A DNA stretch of 47,500 bases from NCBI GenBank assembly GCA_963575745.1, contig CAUYUJ010003958.1, forward strand, positions 244,158 through 291,657, written 5' to 3'. The position numbers were made by a program, and so were the translations under genes. The notes beneath the pieces are model-generated. The model ran no database searches, was not told the origin of the DNA, and saw nothing but the letters and a program-made list of their open reading frames with translations. Of this stretch, positions 43,053 through 47,500 are shown piece by piece. How positions within the stretch are numbered: position 1 is the first letter of the stretch; the number at the start of each line of letters is the position of its first letter. The stretch is from Prorocentrum cordatum (taxonomy: Eukaryota; Sar; Dinophyceae; Prorocentrales; Prorocentraceae).

Positions 43053-44397
43053 ACCCCCACGACACTCCTCTGTCCTCGGCGAAGAAGTCGTTGAAGGCGT
43101 GCTCAATAGCGGCAGTGTCGATGTGAAGCTTCGTGGCCTGGGCATAATTCCAGATGATCTTGGTATCGATGTTGGCCGCAGCGCCCACGTCCAGACGCAC
43201 CAGAGGCACGCCCACCGCAGAAACACGACCTTTCTGTTTGAAGGGGCGGAAGTCGATGTCGGGCTTGGATTCCTTGAGGAGGAGGTGCAAGCGTCTAGTC
43301 TGGATCTCTCGTCTGATCTGTCGCGGGCTCCTGTCTGTCGAGACATACAAGGGTATCGTTTGGCCCGCAACCGACATAGCCGAGAACTGGCGCCAGCTGC
43401 CACCCGCGAGCTTGAGGGCACGAGCCAGTGCCACCGCTCTCGGAGAAACCACAGCAGGGCCGCCAAGAAGACGAAGAATGAAACGTCGGGCAGGTACATC
43501 ACCTTGAAGCGTGGCCGTGGAGAAGTCGACTCCAGAATCCCTGAACCAACCCTCGAGGGCCTGCTGAACCAGCTGCGGGGCCACAATGTCTGGAGCTCCG
43601 ATGGAGAAGACCGCGGGGTCAGGAGGCCTGTCGAAATCGGACTCGGCGATGACATCAGGGACCGCCGTCTGCGCTTCCGCGATCGCCAACGCCTTCTGGA
43701 TGGTGGCGATGGCTTCCTTGTGGCGTTTCTGCTCGGCCTCGGAGTCCTGGATCCTCTGCTTGAGCTGCGCCAACTCGCTCTCGTTTGCGTCGATACGTTT
43801 CGCCACGGCAGCCTGCTCCGCATGGATCGCCGTCGCCACCGTGATAGCCGTGGCGCGTTTGAACTCGGCCATGGTGGAGTCCACGTGCTCCGTGAGCTGC
43901 CTGTAAAGGGACTGGTGGATGGCCTCCACTGATCCTGGGGCGGCCTCCACAGCTGGACCAGCGCCTGCTGCAGCGGCGGAGGGTACTCCTGCGGCACCAG
44001 GTGTGGCGGTACCAGCTGCTCCTGCTCGCCAGGGGTCGGCACGATGAAGGGGATCATCCTCTGGTTGGGTGGGGAAGGCCTCCAAGTCTCTGGCGATCGA
44101 TGAAAGCTGCGACTCGGTGAGGGCTGGGTAGGGCGCCGTCGCACCGCCTGCCGCAGGAGGCGGTCCACCAGCGGGTCCACTTGCTCGCTGAGGATGCGGT
44201 CGATGGTCTGCCGCAGCTCGCTCGTCTCGGTCTCCGCGCCGTCCGTCTCGACGCCGGTCCCGCTCATGCCGACGCTCTCGCGGCTCAGCAGGGCGAGGTC
44301 TAGCACTGTCGTAGTCCCGAGGAAGCCGCCGCTCTCTCCGCGAACCCCCACTGCGCGAGGTGCGCGACTTGTCGTGGTCAGAATCACTGCTCGACAT
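43051..44397 (-). CDS. LINE ORF1: coiled-coil nucleic-acid-binding-type protein
   Basis: 448 residues from the ATG at 44397 ('MSSSDSDHDKSRTSRSGGSR') to TAG at 43053-43051. The N-terminus is Ser/Arg/Asp-rich and the next part Ala/Pro-rich. Residues ~160-235 form a likely coiled coil ('ANESELAQLKQRIQDSEAEQ'). The C-terminal half ('RRFILRLLGG', 'RREIQTRRLHLLLKESKP') has a basic, folded composition like the RNA-binding part of L1-type ORF1 proteins; this is inferred by analogy. It ends 'DFFAEDRGVSWG', one base out of frame with ORF2. An upstream AUG in the ORF2 frame (44546) lies directly after the SL. Confidence 0.8.
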   Translation of the reverse strand: MSSSDSDHDKSRTSRSGGSRRERRLPRDYDSARPRPAEPRERRHERDRRRDGRRGDRDERAAADHRPHPQRASGPAGGPPPAAGGATAPYPALTESQLSSIARDLEAFPTQPEDDPLHRADPWRAGAAGTATPGAAGVPSAAAAGAGPAVEAAPGSVEAIHQSLYRQLTEHVDSTMAEFKRATAITVATAIHAEQAAVAKRIDANESELAQLKQRIQDSEAEQKRHKEAIATIQKALAIAEAQTAVPDVIAESDFDRPPDPAVFSIGAPDIVAPQLVQQALEGWFRDSGVDFSTATLQGDVPARRFILRLLGGPAVVSPRAVALARALKLAGGSWRQFSAMSVAGQTIPLYVSTDRSPRQIRREIQTRRLHLLLKESKPDIDFRPFKQKGRVSAVGVPLVRLDVGAAANIDTKIIWNYAQATKLHIDTAAIEHAFNDFFAEDRGVSWG

Positions 44398-44553
44398 GAT
44401 GGCAACACCAGTGCCAGCAGCACTCCGAGGATATGGACGAGGAGCCCCTCCTGGCAGCGGCGGCCGCAGCGGGGAGCAGCGCACATGAAAGAGCAACGAG
44501 GACTGGATGGGAGCCTACCCCGCTTAGGCAGTGAAGAGGTGACCATTTTGGCT

Positions 44554-44574
44554 CTTGAGCCAAAATGGCTACGG
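44554..44574 (-). other. Genomic SL copy at the 5' end of the minus-strand LINE
   Basis: All 21 bases of the SL core are present on the minus strand ('AGCCATTTTGGCTCAAG' at its 3' end). It is followed by AGCCAAAATGG, the reverse complement of its own centre, so 44543-44568 is a 26-nt near-perfect palindrome. It is preceded by C's and a (CTC)n tract in the sense direction, exactly as at 6500. Confidence 0.92.
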
Positions 44575-44579
44575 GGGGA

Positions 44580-44614
44580 GAGGAGGAGGAGGAGGAGGAG
44601 GAGGAGGAGGAGGA

Positions 44615-44648
<34 letters not shown>

Positions 44649-44655
44649 GAGGAGC
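44580..44655. repeat. (GGA)n/(CAG)n tract at the LINE 5' end
   Basis: Continuous GGA then CAG repeats on +, which are CTC and CTG in the sense direction of the LINE. Confidence 0.95.
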
Positions 44656-44707
44656 GTAGAGAGGAGGGCCGTCTCTCCCGCCCTACCCGCGGGTGGCACG
44701 CGCCGTT

Positions 44708-44824
44708 CCCGCACGGCCGCGCACGTCCGTGCGCAGCCGGCCTCCGGGGCCGTGCGCGGCCCTGCACGCGGGGGCACGCCCTCGCGCCTCCGCCCGCCAG
44801 GCTGCCACGTGGTCTGTGCAGGTC
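44708..44824. repeat. GC-rich dispersed repeat, copy 2
   Basis: Second copy of the block at 38590-38715, same orientation, on the 5' side of the LINE. Confidence 0.85.
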
Positions 44825-46843
44825 GGGGCGGTCGAGTACTCGTCATCGCTCGGACGTCCATTTCCTGTGCTTGTTTCGGTTTCGTGCGTGGTATTTTCGC
44901 CAAGTGATCAAGGATGGTCCTCGCCGAAGGGAACATGCACACGTCCGAGCGATGCCAAGAGTGCACCCCCGCGCAGGGTCGAAAGAGGTCTGAATTTTAG
45001 AGAAGGGGCTGCACGCCAAGCGTGTTTGCCTTAGGCAGCTGTGCAGGTCCAGCTCTTCGAAGCTCCAACGAAAAAAAAACAGATCCCCTAGAAACGGCGA
45101 GGGCCCAGTCAAGATCCTCACTTCTCTTCGAACGACATGTGGGATTCCATGAAAGCACCTGATTGCTCTCAGGATTTCTATTGGGCGTCGCTCTGGGGAG
45201 ACCGAAAGACGCCGAGACCGCTGCCCTCCTGGGGTGCGTTCCGACCAGCATTTCGAGGCGACTCCAGCGGCGGAGGCGAAGAGGCCTCCCAGGAGGCCCG
45301 ACAGGGGGAAAGCGAGGCAAACGTAGAGGTGTCGGTACCTGTTCCTCCTCTGAGGAGTGTAGCTCCCCCCCCTCGACCGAACTCCCCGTAGCTTCTCTTA
45401 CCGAATGGCTCTAACCGAAGAGCTCTGAGGAGGTACGAGGCTGGCACGCGGATGTACGGGGCCTGCTCGAGCGGCAGAGCGGGAGCACAGCGAGCCTAGC
45501 CAGTGCAGCTTTGGGGGGCCCTCCCACACCCAGGGAGCGCTCTGCTGGGAGCTGCCTGGGCGCTGCGCACGGTCCTACGCCCCCCCTCGAAATCAAACGC
45601 AAGGTTTTCCCACGACGTGGCGGCGCCCCCTGACCCCTAAAGTCAATGATCACGCCGAAACTGGCGCGTTCGCAATTTTTGCTTCCCCCGCAGGCTGCGA
45701 TGCGCGCGCGCCCATCAGCACTGAAATTCGGGGGCGGGGGGGGGCGGGGATAAAAGCTTGGCGCTTGACTTCGAGGAGGGTTTTTGTTTTGAGGGAAAAG
45801 ATGGGAGCGGACCGCATGATTCAAGAACCACCGTCGTAACGCGAATGCCCAGATTCGTATCATCTGGTTCCGTGCAATGCACGGCGGAGAAAATAAAACG
45901 CACCAGCGGAGCAACGCTCAGACCAACCTGCGATAGGCGAGCCGTCGCGCGCATTGGCAACAATATGCAACTAACGGGACAAGAAAACGAGGAGGGAGAG
46001 GGGGAGAAGCAGGAGGGAGGAAGGGAGGGAGGGAGGAAAACTGCACAGACGGAGCCAACATCAGGAGCTGGTTTACGCCACAGCTTAGGAGAACACTCTC
46101 CCAGCAAAATGTGGTCCTATGCACGCCGACCGCCCACGCACTATTTGGGCGATGCTGGAATGAAATGCCTGCCTCTGCGCAGCCGGGTCGAGGACCGTGA
46201 ATGACCACGAAAACTCGCACAATGCACTGAGAAGGGCCGGAGGAGGAGGAGGAGGAGGAGGAGGAGGAGGAGGAGGAGGAGGAGGAGGAGGAGGAGGAGG
46301 AGGAGAGGAGGGAGAGGACACGAAATACCAGTAACGAATTCCGCATCGTATTCAATCGGCCCAAAGCCGGCCGGCCGGAGGCCCGAATGCGCGACCACAG
46401 GAGGTGCGCTGAGATTGAAACACTAGCTATGAAGGAGAGCCCGGCCAGGCCAACGAAAGCAGAGAACCTGGACCTGACATGAGGGCGAGGAGGAAAGGAG
46501 GAGCGAGGGGAGGGGCGGGGAACTGCCACAACGCCCGCGTGTGGCGCCCGTACACTGCCCCACACGCCCCGGCCAGCCACGAAACAAATAAAGGACCCGA
46601 TCAGCCGCATGAGTGACGCCCATCACTTTACAGAGCTCCATCACAGACGAAACACTCGATATGCCTCCAGCGATATGCCTCCAGCGTCCTGACACTGATT
46701 CAAGACACCACGTCGGGCGCAAATCTCTTGAACCATGGACGTTTGTTGGCCATTCTCCGGGGGGCTAGCACGGACACAAACAAAAAAACTGGTCGACAGT
46801 CAGTTTTTGACCGTCGACAGACAGAGCAAACACCACGACGGGC
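44825..46843. other. Intergenic, no gene recognised
   Basis: No frame with recognisable motifs. It contains GA-rich 46001-46036 and (GGA)n at 46221-46304. 46674-46684 repeats the preceding 'atatgcctccagcg'. Minus-strand Ser- and Leu-rich frames across the GGA tract are shadows. Confidence 0.5.
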
Positions 46844-46893
46844 GCAGGAGGAGGAGGAGGAGGAGAAGGAGGAGGAGGAGGAGGAAGAGCGGG
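46844..46893. repeat. (GGA)n tract, (CTC)n in the sense of the adjoining LINE
   Basis: GGA repeats with one AGA interruption. In the minus direction the tract begins about 12 nt after the stop codon of the LINE fragment at 46906. Confidence 0.95.
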
Positions 46894-46905
46894 GCGCGCG
46901 AGGGC

Positions 46906-47499
46906 TCAGGTCACGCCTCGGGGTCGCTTGAAAGCGCGGCTCACGAGCGCGCGCGACTTGGGGTGGAACTCCGTGGCCTGCCGCACGTATCCGCGAAAGA
47001 GTTCTGATGCATCGGTCCTGTCGGCGCCGTGCCGCACAGCCCCGTGGACCCGGTAGAACGCATACACAGCAATCGCCCTGAGAGCAATAACCTCTTCGTT
47101 GTCTAAGCTGGGGTTCGCCCACGACGAAGACGCGACGTGCACCCCGACAAAATCATCTGTGAGAAACTCAACGGCTGGTCTGGCGAGGCCCAAGCACCTG
47201 GAGGAGAGGTCGTGGTACAGTCGGCAGCCGGCGTAATGCTCCTTGGAATTAGGGCCACCACAGCCAAGGACACAAGACGGCATCGACTGAACCCGCGTAG
47301 ACTTGACCCAACCATCCAATGCAGCACGAAAGATCGCCGCAAGGACCCGTGGGGCAACCGTCGTGGTCAGTCTCTGGGTATGTCGTACAAACCGCCCCAC
47401 TCGGTGGCCAGGTAGTGTGGCACAGGTCCACCGATCCAGCCGGCGACGCAGATGCACCAGCGCAGCGTGCTCATGTGGAGGTCGAATAATAATCGTGAG
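46906..47499 (-). mobile_element. 3' end of another LINE ORF2, cut by the window edge
   Basis: The frame is open from the window edge to TGA at 46906 (198 codons). It shows 'HLRRRLDRWTCATLPGHRVG', 'APRVLAAIFRAALDGWV' and a C-terminal knuckle 'CVLGCGGPNSKEHYAGC' (C-x3-C-x7-H-x3-C), then 'CLGLARPAVEFLTDD'. This resembles the post-RT region of dinoflagellate LINEs. It is related in design to, but clearly different in sequence from, the tail of the 38.8-44.6 kb element. It has no stop or frame break within the visible part. RT should lie beyond the right edge. Confidence 0.75.
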
Positions 47500-47500
47500 T

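Larger units (their letters stand above)
38776..44574 (-). mobile_element. Nearly intact SL-tagged LINE (5.8 kb)
   Basis: In sense (minus) direction the element starts with a complete SL core (44574-44554). A ~155-nt leader, ORF1, ORF2 and a short 3' region ending at (CTC)n near 38776-38728 follow. The 5' flank is also (CTC)n, with CTG, in the sense direction (44655-44580). No poly(A) tail and no clear target-site duplication were seen. Domains and residues for endonuclease and RT are complete, so it is a candidate for a recently active copy. The only obvious break is the one-base frame change between ORF1 and ORF2. Confidence 0.85.

Noticed and set aside
43053-44966. First ~640 residues of the 2041-residue minus frame as part of the RT protein
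   Set aside because: This part overlaps ORF1 out of frame, has Ser/Arg/Pro-rich shadow composition, and extends upstream of the SL into the GGA and GC repeats.
1-47500. tRNA, rRNA or other structured RNA genes
   Set aside because: No convincing tRNA cloverleaf, rRNA core or snRNA was recognised by eye; a dedicated covariance-model search would be needed to exclude them.

Overview
The window looks like nuclear DNA of a dinoflagellate. (1) Two exact copies of the 21-nt core of the dinoflagellate spliced leader (SL) are present, on + at 6500-6520 and on - at 44554-44574. (2) Three copies of non-LTR retrotransposons (LINEs) and one 5' fragment are present. (3) The host-type genes are intron-rich and GC-rich, and their proteins resemble multicopy dinoflagellate proteins that have no assigned function. 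(4) Simple repeats, minisatellites and inverted repeats are very abundant. A Prorocentrum-like species is possible, but I cannot prove a species from the sequence.

Layout. 1-5.4 kb holds no convincing gene; its main feature is a 77-bp minisatellite (1.78-3.43 kb). 5.57-6.5 kb is trinucleotide repeat leading into an SL copy and a LINE 5' fragment (6.5-7.29 kb). 7.3-11.7 kb is intergenic and repeat-rich: a GC-rich ~208-bp array (8.52-9.35 kb), a minisatellite built on the motif gggaacgcag, and long CTC tracts. From 11.7 to 30.7 kb every gene I can support lies on the minus strand. Gene A (15.46-11.70 kb) is methyltransferase-like with a charged repetitive tail. Gene B (18.73-16.03 kb) is a conserved hypothetical. 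Gene C (26.73-19.58 kb) is a conserved hypothetical whose first intron appears to hold a nested inverted-repeat region (23.6-26.46 kb). Gene D (30.68-27.35 kb) is another multi-exon conserved hypothetical. 31.1-32.5 kb holds a second copy of the GC-rich array and minisatellite, then TTAA and 12-bp repeats. 32.94-38.12 kb is a decayed + strand LINE with endonuclease, RT and RNase H. 38.78-44.57 kb is a nearly intact minus-strand LINE (ORF1, then an endonuclease-RT ORF2) that starts at an SL copy. 45-46.8 kb has no gene I can support. 46.9-47.5 kb is the 3' end of another minus-strand LINE that runs off the window.

Three themes stand out. First, LINEs carry SL sequence at their 5' ends and are bordered by (CTC)n tracts, which fits retrotransposition of trans-spliced LINE RNA into or beside such tracts. 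Second, most single-base frame breaks in otherwise coding sequence fall in homopolymer runs, so some 'pseudogene' marks may be assembly errors. Third, two introns of gene A carry ~120-nt nearly pure poly(C) tracts just before their acceptors. All gene models were read by eye; no database search was run.
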